A stretch of DNA of 64,000 bases from the NCBI GenBank assembly GCA_937915145.1, contig CALDNT010000037.1:1-64000 (forward strand), given 5' to 3'. This DNA is from an uncultured Reyranella sp. GTDB lineage: Bacteria > Pseudomonadota > Alphaproteobacteria > Reyranellales > Reyranellaceae. Shown here piece after piece: positions 24,396 to 33,859 of this stretch. A model generated the notes under the pieces. The model was given only the letters and a program-made list of their open reading frames with translations. It was not told where the DNA came from and made no database searches. The translations under genes were made by a program, and so were the position numbers. Every line of letters starts with the position of its first letter. Within the stretch, counting starts at the first letter, position 1.

Positions 24396-24683
24396 CCGCG
24401 CATCAAGTTGCCTGCATGATAGCAGGTTTTAGCCAGCATGACGCACCTTTGGCAGTGACGTTCTCCGCGCTCTAGCCCAGCCGCACCAAATCATCATTTT
24501 TGTACCAACTGGCACGTCCATGTTGTTCGAACTACGCTGTGGTCGACGTGAATGAACCCGACAATCTTCCGAGAATTTTCCAAGCCAATATTGACCGCTT
24601 CTTCCAGCGCGTCATCCGGGTGGGGCTAGCGGCGCGGCAATCTGGCTGATCCTGGACAGAGCTGCCCGGGCCAAAGTCCCGCC

Positions 24684-24842
24684 ATGTGGCTATCGCTCCT
24701 CTTCTCCACCTTCGACGAAGTACGCGCGCTTGGCCTGGAGGTGGTGCTGTGCTGTCCGCGCTGCCGCCGCAGTGTGACGATTGACCTCGATGACGAGAGG
24801 CTACGAGGCAAGAGTTTCGCCGCCGGTAGCCGGGGACCGTGA
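24684..24842 (+). pseudogene. Short CxxC zinc-ribbon ORF, probably truncated
   Basis: Reads MWLSLLFSTFDEVRALGLEVVLCCPRCRRSVTIDLDDERLRGKSFAAGSRGP then TGA (52 aa, below the track cutoff). Confidence 0.4.
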
Positions 24843-24895
24843 AATTCGGCCACGGTGGGATGCGATTTGGCAGCGCGCCGGTGATCCTGGCCGAA

Positions 24896-25966
24896 CTATG
24901 GTTGGAGCATGTTGCGGTTGGCGAGTTCTGCCGCCACCGCTTCGGCGATCAGACGGTTGCCTTCGGAATTGTGATGCCAGATCCGATAGAGCGCATCGAC
25001 GCCGCGCGCGCGGACGGCGTCTTGAACGATCCGGAAGGTATCCAGAGCACCAAGGCCTGCTTCTCTTGCGCAATCCAGGACGATCCTTGTGCGTCTCCGG
25101 TGCTCTTTCGCGAAACTCGCACCGTCGCGCCAGACGCGAGGCGGGTACTGCGCCACAACCAACGTCGGTATCGACAAGTGCGCGAGGCGACGCATCAGGG
25201 GGCAGGCCACGCGTTCGCCCGCGCCACTGGGCAAGGCACGTCGCCTGTCAGAATACCACCAGTCCACTTCCCCGACGGCGCGGACAATCTTCTCCGCGAC
25301 AAGGGACCAGCCCAGCGCCTTTTGCCAGAATCGGTCGACGGGCATCGCGCGCGGTATCGGAACATGCCGCAGTTCCAGTCGATCGCCGACAAGCTCGAAA
25401 TATGGTTTCTCGGCACCCCATACGCGGCTCATTTCACCCCGTGTCACATCGTCGGCGGCAAAAGTTACGATCATCGCGGCCGGTGCGATTTCTTTCGCCA
25501 GCCGCTCCGAGCGCAACACCGTCTGATCGAGGGAATAGCCGGTAACGCCGGCGTTGATTACCTTCCGATGAATCAGCCCCTGCAAGTACGCCGCCCAGGT
25601 CTGCCCATCCGATACTTCGTCGCCATAGGAAAACGAAGATCCGGTGACCAACAGTGCCGGTTCTTCAAGCGACTGGCCGGTCGAACCGGGCACCACCCGG
25701 AAGCCCTTCGCGTCATGGTGATATGAAGGCGTGGCGCAGTTCGGACGCGGTATCCAACCCAGGCGACGATCAAAGAGATTGCCGCAGCGATCGGTAGACA
25801 GCGTGAGCACCACGTTTGGAAGGTGCGGCCAATAGAGCAACCAACCGGGGCCGCGCCACAAGCGGCAAGCGATTTCGAATGCCGCGAACGTCAGCACCAC
25901 GGCCGCCACGATCAGAGCCAGGCGGCCCAAATATTCCTTCGCGCTGTGCATGGACTTGAAATCCAA
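24896..25966 (-). CDS. SGNH/GDSL-like hydrolase family protein
   Basis: N-terminal TM; ALLVTGSSFSYGDEVSDGQTWAAYLQGLIHRKVINAGVTGYSLDQTVLR (SGNH block I-like GSS) and RIWHHNSEGNRLIAEAVA (block V-like). Confidence 0.75.
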   Translation of the reverse strand: MDFKSMHSAKEYLGRLALIVAAVVLTFAAFEIACRLWRGPGWLLYWPHLPNVVLTLSTDRCGNLFDRRLGWIPRPNCATPSYHHDAKGFRVVPGSTGQSLEEPALLVTGSSFSYGDEVSDGQTWAAYLQGLIHRKVINAGVTGYSLDQTVLRSERLAKEIAPAAMIVTFAADDVTRGEMSRVWGAEKPYFELVGDRLELRHVPIPRAMPVDRFWQKALGWSLVAEKIVRAVGEVDWWYSDRRRALPSGAGERVACPLMRRLAHLSIPTLVVAQYPPRVWRDGASFAKEHRRRTRIVLDCAREAGLGALDTFRIVQDAVRARGVDALYRIWHHNSEGNRLIAEAVAAELANRNMLQP

Positions 25967-25984
25967 ACGAGTGGTCTCATCGAA

Positions 25985-26010
25985 CCCGGTTCATGGACGC
26001 ATGAACGGGA
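25985..26010. repeat. Hairpin CCCgGTTCATG-gacg-CATGAACGGG
   Basis: GTTCATG/CATGAAC 7-bp arms extended by CCC/GGG with one bulged G; between the SNase-like gene 3' end and the SGNH gene 5' end. Confidence 0.5.
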
Positions 26011-26093
26011 TTCTCCGGTCTGCGGCGGACTGATGCGACGGCGACAGCGACGATCCACGGCCAGGAGATCGATACGGCCCCGCCGCCCGGGAT

Positions 26094-26693
26094 CTACTTC
26101 TCGCCCAGCCACATGGGCCACAGCCCGGCACGCGCCTTGCGGGCGATCTGCTCGTAGTGGCCGTAGCGTTCACCTGCGACTTCGTCCCAGGGCAACGTAT
26201 CGTTGAGCCGGAAGCCATAGGCCAGGCCCGCCTCGAGGAGCTGGAGCGCAATGTCATGGGGCTGAGCCTTGGCGCCCACAGGAATCTCGGCCGTCACCGT
26301 GCAAGGCGCCACGATGCGGCAATGCCGGTCCCACTTCAACGCGCGGCAGGTCACCCGGCGCTCCCCGGCGACCAGCAGGTTCTCGAGCACCGCCCGCGCC
26401 GCCATGCCGGGCACGGTTTCCTGCCTGTCCTTGTCGCGCAGCTCCGGCGCCTGGATGCCCCAAAGGCGGATGTGCGGCTTGAGCCCGGCGCCAGCCAGCG
26501 TGCCGCCGTCGATGGCGAAGGCCGTGCCCTCCCATTTTTCGGGAAGCGCACCCATGGCGGCGACGCAATCCGGCGCGCGCTCCATGGGCATGTGCGTCTG
26601 GGCCATCGCCGGGAGCGCCGACGTCACAGCGGCAACAACTGCCGTTACCAACAGCGCGAACGCCGCGAGGAGACGCAAACGAGGGGCTTTCAT
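26094..26693 (-). CDS. Thermonuclease (SNase)-like exported protein
   Basis: Signal peptide; KWEGTAFAIDGGTLAGAGLKPHIRLWGIQAPELRDKD...CRALKWDRHCRIVAPC...ALQLLEAGLAYGFR. Confidence 0.8.
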   Translation of the reverse strand: MKAPRLRLLAAFALLVTAVVAAVTSALPAMAQTHMPMERAPDCVAAMGALPEKWEGTAFAIDGGTLAGAGLKPHIRLWGIQAPELRDKDRQETVPGMAARAVLENLLVAGERRVTCRALKWDRHCRIVAPCTVTAEIPVGAKAQPHDIALQLLEAGLAYGFRLNDTLPWDEVAGERYGHYEQIARKARAGLWPMWLGEK

Positions 26694-26822
26694 GCCGCCA
26701 TCGTCGTGTCGAATCGTGGCGTTGTGGTGGCGTGCCCCGATGAATGGCGGGGACCGTTCGCCTTCTTTCGAGCGGGGAGGTTCTGAATCCTCCAGCGTCG
26801 CGCGAGGCTCGGCCGCTCAGAC

Positions 26823-27347
26823 CTACTCCGCCGCCTTGGCGCGGACCGGCAGCTTCCAGCCGGGCCGGATGAAGTGGCAGGTGTAGCCGTTGGGAATGCG
26901 TTCCAAATAGTCCTGGTGCTCCGGCTCGGCTTCCCAGAAGTCGGCGGCGGGCACGACTTCGGTCACCGCCTTGCCGGGCCACAGGCCGGAAGCGTCGACA
27001 TCGGCGATCGTATCGAGGGCGACGCGGCGCTGTTCGTCGCTGGTGTAAAAGATCGCCGAGCGATAGCTGGTGCCGCGGTCGTTGCCCTGGCGGTTCATCG
27101 TCGAGGGATCGTGGATCTGGAAGAAGAACTCCAGCTGCTTGCGGTAGCTGGTCTTCGCCGGATCGAAAACGATTTCTATGGCCTCGGCGTGGCCGTCGTG
27201 GTTGCGATAGGTCGCGTTGGCGACATGGCCGCCGGTATAGCCGACCCGTGTCGAGAGGACTCCGGCCTGGCGGCGGATCAGGTCCTGCATGCCCCAGAAA
27301 CAGCCGCCGGCTAGCACTGCGCGTTCTTCGCTCATCGCCCCACTCAT
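26823..27347 (-). CDS. msrA: Peptide-methionine (S)-S-oxide reductase
   Basis: [54 protein letters not shown]. Confidence 0.96.
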   Translation of the reverse strand: MSGAMSEERAVLAGGCFWGMQDLIRRQAGVLSTRVGYTGGHVANATYRNHDGHAEAIEIVFDPAKTSYRKQLEFFFQIHDPSTMNRQGNDRGTSYRSAIFYTSDEQRRVALDTIADVDASGLWPGKAVTEVVPAADFWEAEPEHQDYLERIPNGYTCHFIRPGWKLPVRAKAAE

Positions 27348-27531
27348 CGGATGTCCTCCACCTGGTCGAGGCCGGCACCATAGCCCGCCGCCGCCCCGTC
27401 GTCGCGGTGAACGAAGCGGCGCGAGGCCGAATTGAAGTAATGGCGCAGACCGCCCGTGCCTTCACCGGGGCCCGACAGGGTGATAGCGTCGGCCCCCTTC
27501 CAGGGGGTCATCCGGGGATGTCGGTCGGGTC

Positions 27532-28935
27532 ATGAGCGAGGCAGACGCGCTGTTCGCCCTCCTGCGGCAATCCGCCGATGCGCCGAGCGTCGCCGCCATC
27601 GAGCATCTGGTACGTGACGCGCCCGACAGGGAACTGTGCCGGGTCAATGCGCTGGCCTTTGCGGCGCGGAACAATCTGGATCCCGAGCACGTCATCGCCG
27701 CCTTCCTCCACGCCGCCCGTGTCGGGCTGTTCGAGCTTTCCTGGAACGTGCTGTGCCCGGGCTGCGGCGGCGTGCTGGGCGCCAACGCCTCGCTCAAGAC
27801 CGTGCACACGGAAAACTACAACTGCGCCGTCTGTGCCGCCGACTACGAGCCCACCCTCGACGAAATGGTCGAGGTGACGTTCACGATCAGTCCGCGCGTG
27901 CGCCGCATTCCGGCGCACCATCCCGAGCTGCTCTCGTTCTTCGACTATTGCACCCAGCTGTTCTTCGGCTCCGGGCTCGAAGTGACGGCCGACGAAGCGC
28001 TGATGGACAGGATCACGCTGGAAACCGTCGAGCTGCCGCCCGGCGACAAGGTACTGCTGTCGGTGCAGTTGCCGGCACAGTTCCTGATCGTCTTCGAACC
28101 GGTCACCCACGCGGCGCATTTCATCGATGTGAAGGGCGAGCCGACGACGGAGCGGCGCAGCCTCTCGGTGGTCTACAACGACGTCAGAACGCCCACCGGC
28201 ACGACCGAGATGCGTCCCGGCCCGCTGCGCATCTCGTTCGAGAACCGCACGGGCCGGCGCGCCCTGCCGGGCATCTGGATCGCCGACCACGATCTGCACG
28301 ACTTCATGAGCAAGCGCCGGCCCTTCGTCACGGCCAAGCGTTTGCTGACCAACCAGACCTTCCGCGACATCTATCGCACCGACACGCTCGACATCGACCA
28401 ACGGCTGAAGATCACCAGCCTCACCTTCCTGTTCACCGACCTCAAGGGCTCGACCGAGCTCTACGAGCGCGTCGGCGACCTGGCGGCATTCGACCTGGTT
28501 CGCGGCCATTTCCGCCTGCTCAACGAGATCGTCGCGGCCGAGGCCGGTGCCGTGGTGAAGACCATCGGCGATGCGGTAATGGCGACCTTCCCGACGCCCG
28601 ATCGCGCCGTGGCGGCGGCGCTGCGGATGCGCGAGGCGATGCGCGAACTCAACGAGCACAACGGCAGCGACGATCTGCTGCTGAAGATCGGCATCCACGA
28701 GGGCCCATGCCTTGCCGTCACCCTGAACGAGCGGCAGGACTACTTCGGCCAGACCGTGAACATCGCGTCGCGCGTCCAGGGGCTCGCCGATTCGCGGGCG
28801 ATCTTCATCACCGCCCCGGTAGTCGAGCATGCCGAGACCGCGGCGATCCTGGCCGCCAACGGTCGCAAGCCGGTCGCACAGCAGCGCTCGATCCGCGGCA
28901 TCGCGGGCGACATGGCGGTCTACGAAATTCCCTAG
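27532..28935 (+). CDS. Class III adenylate/guanylate cyclase with N-terminal zinc-ribbon (DUF5939-like) domain
   Basis: LCPGCGGVLGANAS...YNCAVCAADYEP then LTFLFTDLKGSTELYERVGDLAAFDLVRGHFRLLNEIVAAEAGAVVKTIGDAVMATF. Confidence 0.88.
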   Translation: MSEADALFALLRQSADAPSVAAIEHLVRDAPDRELCRVNALAFAARNNLDPEHVIAAFLHAARVGLFELSWNVLCPGCGGVLGANASLKTVHTENYNCAVCAADYEPTLDEMVEVTFTISPRVRRIPAHHPELLSFFDYCTQLFFGSGLEVTADEALMDRITLETVELPPGDKVLLSVQLPAQFLIVFEPVTHAAHFIDVKGEPTTERRSLSVVYNDVRTPTGTTEMRPGPLRISFENRTGRRALPGIWIADHDLHDFMSKRRPFVTAKRLLTNQTFRDIYRTDTLDIDQRLKITSLTFLFTDLKGSTELYERVGDLAAFDLVRGHFRLLNEIVAAEAGAVVKTIGDAVMATFPTPDRAVAAALRMREAMRELNEHNGSDDLLLKIGIHEGPCLAVTLNERQDYFGQTVNIASRVQGLADSRAIFITAPVVEHAETAAILAANGRKPVAQQRSIRGIAGDMAVYEIP

Positions 28936-28998
28936 AGTCCTTCCGACAAGGATCGAAGAAGCGATCGTCCTGCGGCGGGCCGGGGGACGTGGGTTTGC

Positions 28999-30093
28999 TC
29001 AATAGCGGGCGATCACCTGCTTTGCGAAGTCGCCGAGGTTGCGGCGCGCCTCGGCCATGGCCGGCAGCAGCGTGATCTCGCCCAGGCCCATCGCCTCGCG
29101 CTCGCGCAGCATGGAAACGATCTCGTCGGGCGTGCCGACCAGCCCGCCGGTGGCGCGTATGAGATCCTCGGTGATGAAGCGGCGTTCCTCCACGGGCAGA
29201 AAGGCGCAATGGCCGAGATGGACCTGCTGGTAGCGGCGGGCCGGCGACGTTTCCATCTTTTCGGTGAAGGCGAGATATTCGTCCCACAGGTTGCGGCAGC
29301 GGCCGGCCACGGTGCTGGTGTCGCCGTCCTTCTGGTAGAGCTCCCACCAGTAGTGCAGCGACGCTGCGGCCATCGGGCCGATCTCGTCGATGACGCGGTC
29401 GGAGGTCATGCTCTCGCCTGGTTTCAGCACGCAGGCGTAGCTGAGGGCGGCGGTATGGAAGTCCCCGGGCAGGACGCGGCCGACGGCGGCGGCGCCGTCG
29501 CGCATCACATCGAGGCTCTTCTGCAGGCGGGCCCTGGTCTGGTTGTGCGAACACACGCGGCCGTCGCCGTAGGCGCCGGCCGTCTTCAAGGCGAGCGGAC
29601 CGTCGGCGGCGACATAGATCGGCACCGGGTGGGCGACGTCGATGAAGCCCATGTCGGCATGCAGGAAGCGGATGTCGGTTTTCTCTCCATCCAACGCTCC
29701 CGGCAGCGCGTAATCGACCTCCTCGCCATGCAGCAGGGCGCGCAGCACGCGGAGATATTCGCGGAAGGCGGCGGCCTTCATCGGGTCCTTGCCCATGACG
29801 CGCATCGCGGTGTGGCCGGTGCCGATGCCGAGGAACACCCGGCCGGGGGCCAGCCGGTTGATGGTGGCGATCGAATGGGCGGTGACCGGCGCCAGCCGCA
29901 CCCCCGCCACCGAGACGCCGGTGCCCAGCCTGATGCGCGAGGTGTTGGCCGCCGCCAGCGCCAGCACTGCGTAGGCGTCGGAATAGAGCATCTGCGAATC
30001 GGCCGCCCAGGCGGCGTCGTAGCCCATCGTCTCGAGATCGACGAACAGCTTCCAGTCGGAGATGCGGGGAACGACGGTGACGCCAAATTTCAC
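28999..30093 (-). CDS. LLM class (luciferase-like, putatively F420-dependent) oxidoreductase
   Basis: MKFGVTVVPRISDWKLFVDLETMGYDAAWAADSQMLYSDAYAVLALAAANTSRIRLGTGVS...GIGTGHTAMRVMG. Confidence 0.88.
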   Translation of the reverse strand: MKFGVTVVPRISDWKLFVDLETMGYDAAWAADSQMLYSDAYAVLALAAANTSRIRLGTGVSVAGVRLAPVTAHSIATINRLAPGRVFLGIGTGHTAMRVMGKDPMKAAAFREYLRVLRALLHGEEVDYALPGALDGEKTDIRFLHADMGFIDVAHPVPIYVAADGPLALKTAGAYGDGRVCSHNQTRARLQKSLDVMRDGAAAVGRVLPGDFHTAALSYACVLKPGESMTSDRVIDEIGPMAAASLHYWWELYQKDGDTSTVAGRCRNLWDEYLAFTEKMETSPARRYQQVHLGHCAFLPVEERRFITEDLIRATGGLVGTPDEIVSMLREREAMGLGEITLLPAMAEARRNLGDFAKQVIARY

Positions 30094-30228
30094 GATGGGC
30101 TCCGTTCACAAGGTGGAAGTTCGGGAACGCGGCACAAGTCGAGAGCAACGGAGGCAAAGAGTCGAGTCGGATCGGCGCGTTGCAGCGCCCCGGCCGGCGG
30201 CGTATCGCTGCGTGCCAGGGAGGACCAC

Positions 30229-30588
30229 ATGGCCGTCAACAAGCTGCACCGGGAATTCTTCACCCTCGACATGACCAGTGGCTGGGAAACCCCCGAGGGC
30301 CAGCCGCCCGGCGTGCAGCAGAAGATCCTGTCGGGCGCGCTCGACGAGGCGGCCGGCCGCGGCTCACAGACCCGGCTGCTGCGCTTCGCGCCGGGGACCC
30401 ATACGACGGCGCCGGTCTGGCACAATTACTGGGAAGAGGTCTACGTGATGTCGGGCGAGTTCATCGTCGCCGGAGAGACCTTTCCGCCCAACACCTACGC
30501 CTGCCGCCCGCCCCTGGCCGTGCACGGCCCGTTCGGATCGGAGACCGGCTGCCTGCTGCTCGAATTCGGCTACTACGATCCGGTCTGA
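30229..30588 (+). CDS. Cupin domain protein
   Basis: FAPGTHTTAPVWHNYWEEVYVMSGEFIVAGETFPPNTYACRPPLAVHGPFGSETGCLLLEF; start ATG at 30229 with RBS AGGGAGG. Confidence 0.85.
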   Translation: MAVNKLHREFFTLDMTSGWETPEGQPPGVQQKILSGALDEAAGRGSQTRLLRFAPGTHTTAPVWHNYWEEVYVMSGEFIVAGETFPPNTYACRPPLAVHGPFGSETGCLLLEFGYYDPV

Positions 30589-31028
30589 CGCAGCGCGTCG
30601 AACAACTGGGCGCAGCCGGCCTCGATGAGATCGAGGGCATGGTCGTAGTCGCGCGCGGTGCCGCCCCAGGGATCGGCGACGTCGCGATCCAGGAACAGCC
30701 GCGGCCGGTCGTCGGCACCCGGTGGCGCCAGCGCCCGCATGGCCGCGAGATGCGTGCCTGCCATCGCCAGCGGATGGGCGGCGCGGGCGAGATCGTCCGC
30801 CACGAGGATGCGCGCGCGGTGGGCGGCGATGTCGTGGCCGCGGCGGGCGGCGGCTTCGAGGGCAAGCGGGCTTGGCGGCTCGCCCGCCTGGCGAACGGCG
30901 ATGCCGGCCGAGTCGATGGCAAAGGCCTGCTCGAGGCCGGCGCTTCGCACGAGGGAGCGCATCGCGCCCGCCGCCATCGGCGAGCGGCAGGTGTTGCCGC
31001 TGCAGACGAAGAGAATGCCGATCTTCAT
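30573..31028 (-). CDS. Low-molecular-weight protein-tyrosine phosphatase
   Basis: KIGILFVCSGNTCRSPMAAGAM (CX5R loop) ... DRDVADPWGG. Confidence 0.92.
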   Translation of the reverse strand: MKIGILFVCSGNTCRSPMAAGAMRSLVRSAGLEQAFAIDSAGIAVRQAGEPPSPLALEAAARRGHDIAAHRARILVADDLARAAHPLAMAGTHLAAMRALAPPGADDRPRLFLDRDVADPWGGTARDYDHALDLIEAGCAQLFDALRQTGS

Positions 31029-31068
31029 GACGATGACCGTGGGCCCTGCTTCGCGCGGCCCGGCCGCT

Positions 31069-31440
31069 TCAGGCGGCGCGATCCTGGCCGGACTTGATGA
31101 GCGATTCGGCTGGAATGCCGAGCCCGTCATGCAGCCGCCAGATCATCCTGAGGGTAAGCGGACGCTTGCGGTTCAGCACCTCGTAGACCCGGTTGCGGCT
31201 GCCGATGAACGGGATGAGATCCCGGGGCGCCAGCCCGCTTTGGTCGAGGTGATACTTGATGGCTTCGACCGGGTCGGGAAGGTCGAGAGGGTAATGCCGC
31301 GCCTCCCAGGCCTCGACGAGCGTGACCAGAACGTCGAGGCGGTCGCCTTCCGGGGTTCCACGCTTTGCCGCCATCAACCCTTCGATATCCTTGAGGGCGC
31401 GGCGGTAATCGCGCTGGGTCTTGATCGGCGAAATATTCAT
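31069..31440 (-). CDS. HigA-like antitoxin (XRE family)
   Basis: DPVEAIKYHLDQSGLAPRDLIPFIGSRNRVYEVLNRKRPLTLRMIWRLHDGLGIPAESLI; downstream of a HigB-like ORF. Confidence 0.9.
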   Translation of the reverse strand: MNISPIKTQRDYRRALKDIEGLMAAKRGTPEGDRLDVLVTLVEAWEARHYPLDLPDPVEAIKYHLDQSGLAPRDLIPFIGSRNRVYEVLNRKRPLTLRMIWRLHDGLGIPAESLIKSGQDRAA

Positions 31441-31451
31441 GGTCGCTGCCT

Positions 31452-31754
31452 CTAGACGGTTTGCGCATCGATGGCATCGTACTGTGCATGCGTGCCGACG
31501 AACCGGACATAGACGACGCGATAGGGAAAGTTGATCCACGCCACGATGCGATACTTGTTGCCGGCAATGTTGAACACCACACGGCCATCCCTGAGGATAC
31601 TGGCGCTGCGGATATCGCGCTTCACATCCGCGGGCGTCGCCCAGCTGGCCGCCCGGACCTGCCGATACCAGGCCATCACAGGCTGACGGGCATCCTCGTG
31701 GGCCGGCGTTCGATCGACGAATACCTTCAAGGTGCCGAGAGCGATGACCCTCAT
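31452..31754 (-). CDS. HigB-like toxin (type II TA)
   Basis: MRVIALGTLKVFVDRTPAHEDARQPVMAWYRQVRAASWATPADVKRDIRSASILRDGRVVFNIAGNKYRIVAWINFPYRVVYVRFVGTHAQYDAID. Confidence 0.93.
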   Translation of the reverse strand: MRVIALGTLKVFVDRTPAHEDARQPVMAWYRQVRAASWATPADVKRDIRSASILRDGRVVFNIAGNKYRIVAWINFPYRVVYVRFVGTHAQYDAIDAQTV

Positions 31755-31857
31755 CGCGACGACACTATCATGATCCCAATATGGGACCTAGTATTTTTGC
31801 GTGAGGGTGCCAATTCCGGCCTTCGGATGGCAGGGGTTTTGCAGATATTCTGGGACA

Positions 31858-33165
31858 ATGGCAAAGCACCCCTTCCACCTCGCCTGGTTCCTGTCCCAGG
31901 GCTACGGCCCCAAGACCTGGCGGTCGGCGTGGCCCGGCGCCGATCTCAACCGCTGGATGATGCCCGACCTGTTCATCGACCTCGCCAAAGGCATGGAGCG
32001 GGCCTGCTTCGACTACATGATCATCGAGGATTCCTCGAACGTGCCCTACACCTACAAGGGCAGCCACGACACCTACCTGAAGTACGCTGCCTCGACGCCC
32101 AAGCTCGATCCGGCGGTGCTGGTGCCCTACCTGGCGCAGCAGACGCAGCATCTCGGGTTGGTGCCAACGCTGTCGGTGAGCGAATACCCGCCCTACCTGC
32201 TGGCCAGGCTGGTCAATACGCTCGACCATGTGACGGAAGGCCGGATCGGCTGGAACTGCGTCACCGGCAGCAACGACGGGGCGGCGCAGAACTACGGCCG
32301 CGACAAGCATTATCCGCACGACGAGCGCTACGACATCGCCGACGAGTTCGCCGACGTCGTGACCAGGCTGTGGGAGGCGTGGGAGCCCGACGCCGTGGTG
32401 CTCGACCCGGAGAACCACCAGTTCGCCGACGGCTCCAAGGTCCATGCGATCAACCACGACGGCAAGTACTTCCGCTGCCGCGGGCCCTTGAACGCGCCGC
32501 GCTCGCCGCAGGGCCGCGTACCGATCTGCCAGGCCGGCGGCTCGCCGCGCGGCCAGCAGTTCGCCTCGCGCTGGGCCGACACCATCATCACCGAGGGCGG
32601 CGGCAGCGTCGCCAACATGAAAGCCTACCGAGAGGAGGTGCGCCGCCGCGCGGTCGCGATCGGGCGCAATCCCGACGACATCAAGGTGCTGTTCCTCGCC
32701 CATCCGATCGTCGACGTCACCATGGAGGCGGCGCGCGAGCGCAAGCGGCTGGAGCAGGCGCAGGCGCTGGAGCACATGGACATGCAGCTTTCCAGCATGT
32801 CGCGCCTCACCGGCATCGACTTCGCGCAGTTCCCGTTCGACGAGCCGCTGCCCGAGGGCCTGACCACCAACGGCCATCAATCGTCGCTGGCGAAATGGAT
32901 CGGCAAGACGCCGCGCGAGATCGTGACCAACTGGGCGACCAAGTCGGGCATCGACTTCACCGGCACCCCCGACCATGTCGCCGGCATGATGCAGGAGATC
33001 ATGGAAGAGGTGGGCGGCGACGGCTTCCTGATCTTCAACGGCTACTTCGACCGCCGCTACGTCATGGAAGTCTGCGAGGGGCTGGTGCCGGCGCTGCAGC
33101 GCCGCGGCCTCACGCGCAAGGCCTACGAACACAAGACCCTGCGCGAGAACCTGCTGGAATTTTAG
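31858..33165 (+). CDS. LLM class flavin-dependent oxidoreductase (NtaA/DmoA-like)
   Basis: MAKHPFHLAWFLSQGYGPKTWRSAWPGADLNRWMMPDLFIDLAKGMERACFDYMIIEDS; RIGWNCVTGSNDGAAQNYG. Confidence 0.9.
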   Translation: MAKHPFHLAWFLSQGYGPKTWRSAWPGADLNRWMMPDLFIDLAKGMERACFDYMIIEDSSNVPYTYKGSHDTYLKYAASTPKLDPAVLVPYLAQQTQHLGLVPTLSVSEYPPYLLARLVNTLDHVTEGRIGWNCVTGSNDGAAQNYGRDKHYPHDERYDIADEFADVVTRLWEAWEPDAVVLDPENHQFADGSKVHAINHDGKYFRCRGPLNAPRSPQGRVPICQAGGSPRGQQFASRWADTIITEGGGSVANMKAYREEVRRRAVAIGRNPDDIKVLFLAHPIVDVTMEAARERKRLEQAQALEHMDMQLSSMSRLTGIDFAQFPFDEPLPEGLTTNGHQSSLAKWIGKTPREIVTNWATKSGIDFTGTPDHVAGMMQEIMEEVGGDGFLIFNGYFDRRYVMEVCEGLVPALQRRGLTRKAYEHKTLRENLLEF

Positions 33166-33174
33166 CCGGGACTG

Positions 33175-33852
33175 CTAGTCGAGCGTCAGGGTGTTGCGCA
33201 CGTTGTCGATCGCCCAGCCATTGACGCGGCGCAGGACGCTTTGGCCCAGCAGCACCTTGCTGTTGGGCGGGCCGATGCTGGCAAGGACGCTCGCCATCAC
33301 CTTGTCGCCGATCTGCAGGCTCTTCAGCCGGAAGACGTGCTGCTGGATGCCCTTGCCGTCGGCCATGATGTAGCGGTGCCGGCCCAGCCCGTCGGCGTCG
33401 GTGAGGGTGCCGTTGCGGCGCAGTTCGTCGGCGATCTCCTGCGAGATCTGCAGGTTGGCGGCGCCGGAATCGAGGATGGCGTAGGGCCGGACCGTGCCGT
33501 TCAACAAGACCGGCACCACGAAGATGCCGCCAGCGCGCGCGAGCTGCACCGTGGTCTTCGGCAGGGCATTGGCGGCCTCGGTACCGGCGGGGCAGCGCCG
33601 CCATGCCTCGGCCGAGCCCGACGGCGCGGCGCAGAAATTCAACTGCATCAGGCGTTTGGCGTAAGTATCGCGCTGCTCGCAGGCCGCCACGGCGGCCAGT
33701 GCGGCGGTCTTGGGGTTGCGGCAGGTCGCATCGCTCGACTGCCACGTGGCCAGGATACGCGCGGGGTCCCCGCCGGTATCCTGGGCGGCCGCCGCACCCG
33801 CCGCACCCGCCAGGGCGACGATCGACGCCAGCGCTGACAGGATGCGGCGCAC
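33175..33852 (-). CDS. Retropepsin-like aspartic protease with signal peptide
   Basis: PYAILDSGAANLQISQEIADEL (D-S-G-A motif) and KVLLGQSVLRRVNGWAIDNVRNTLTL; GTG start at 33852. Confidence 0.75.
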   Translation of the reverse strand: MRRILSALASIVALAGAAGAAAAQDTGGDPARILATWQSSDATCRNPKTAALAAVAACEQRDTYAKRLMQLNFCAAPSGSAEAWRRCPAGTEAANALPKTTVQLARAGGIFVVPVLLNGTVRPYAILDSGAANLQISQEIADELRRNGTLTDADGLGRHRYIMADGKGIQQHVFRLKSLQIGDKVMASVLASIGPPNSKVLLGQSVLRRVNGWAIDNVRNTLTLD

Positions 33853-33859
33853 CGACCGT

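Noticed and set aside
24505-24530. TGGCACGtccatgttgtt as a sigma54 promoter
   Set aside because: The -12 GC element is missing at the required spacing and no suitable downstream gene starts on that strand.
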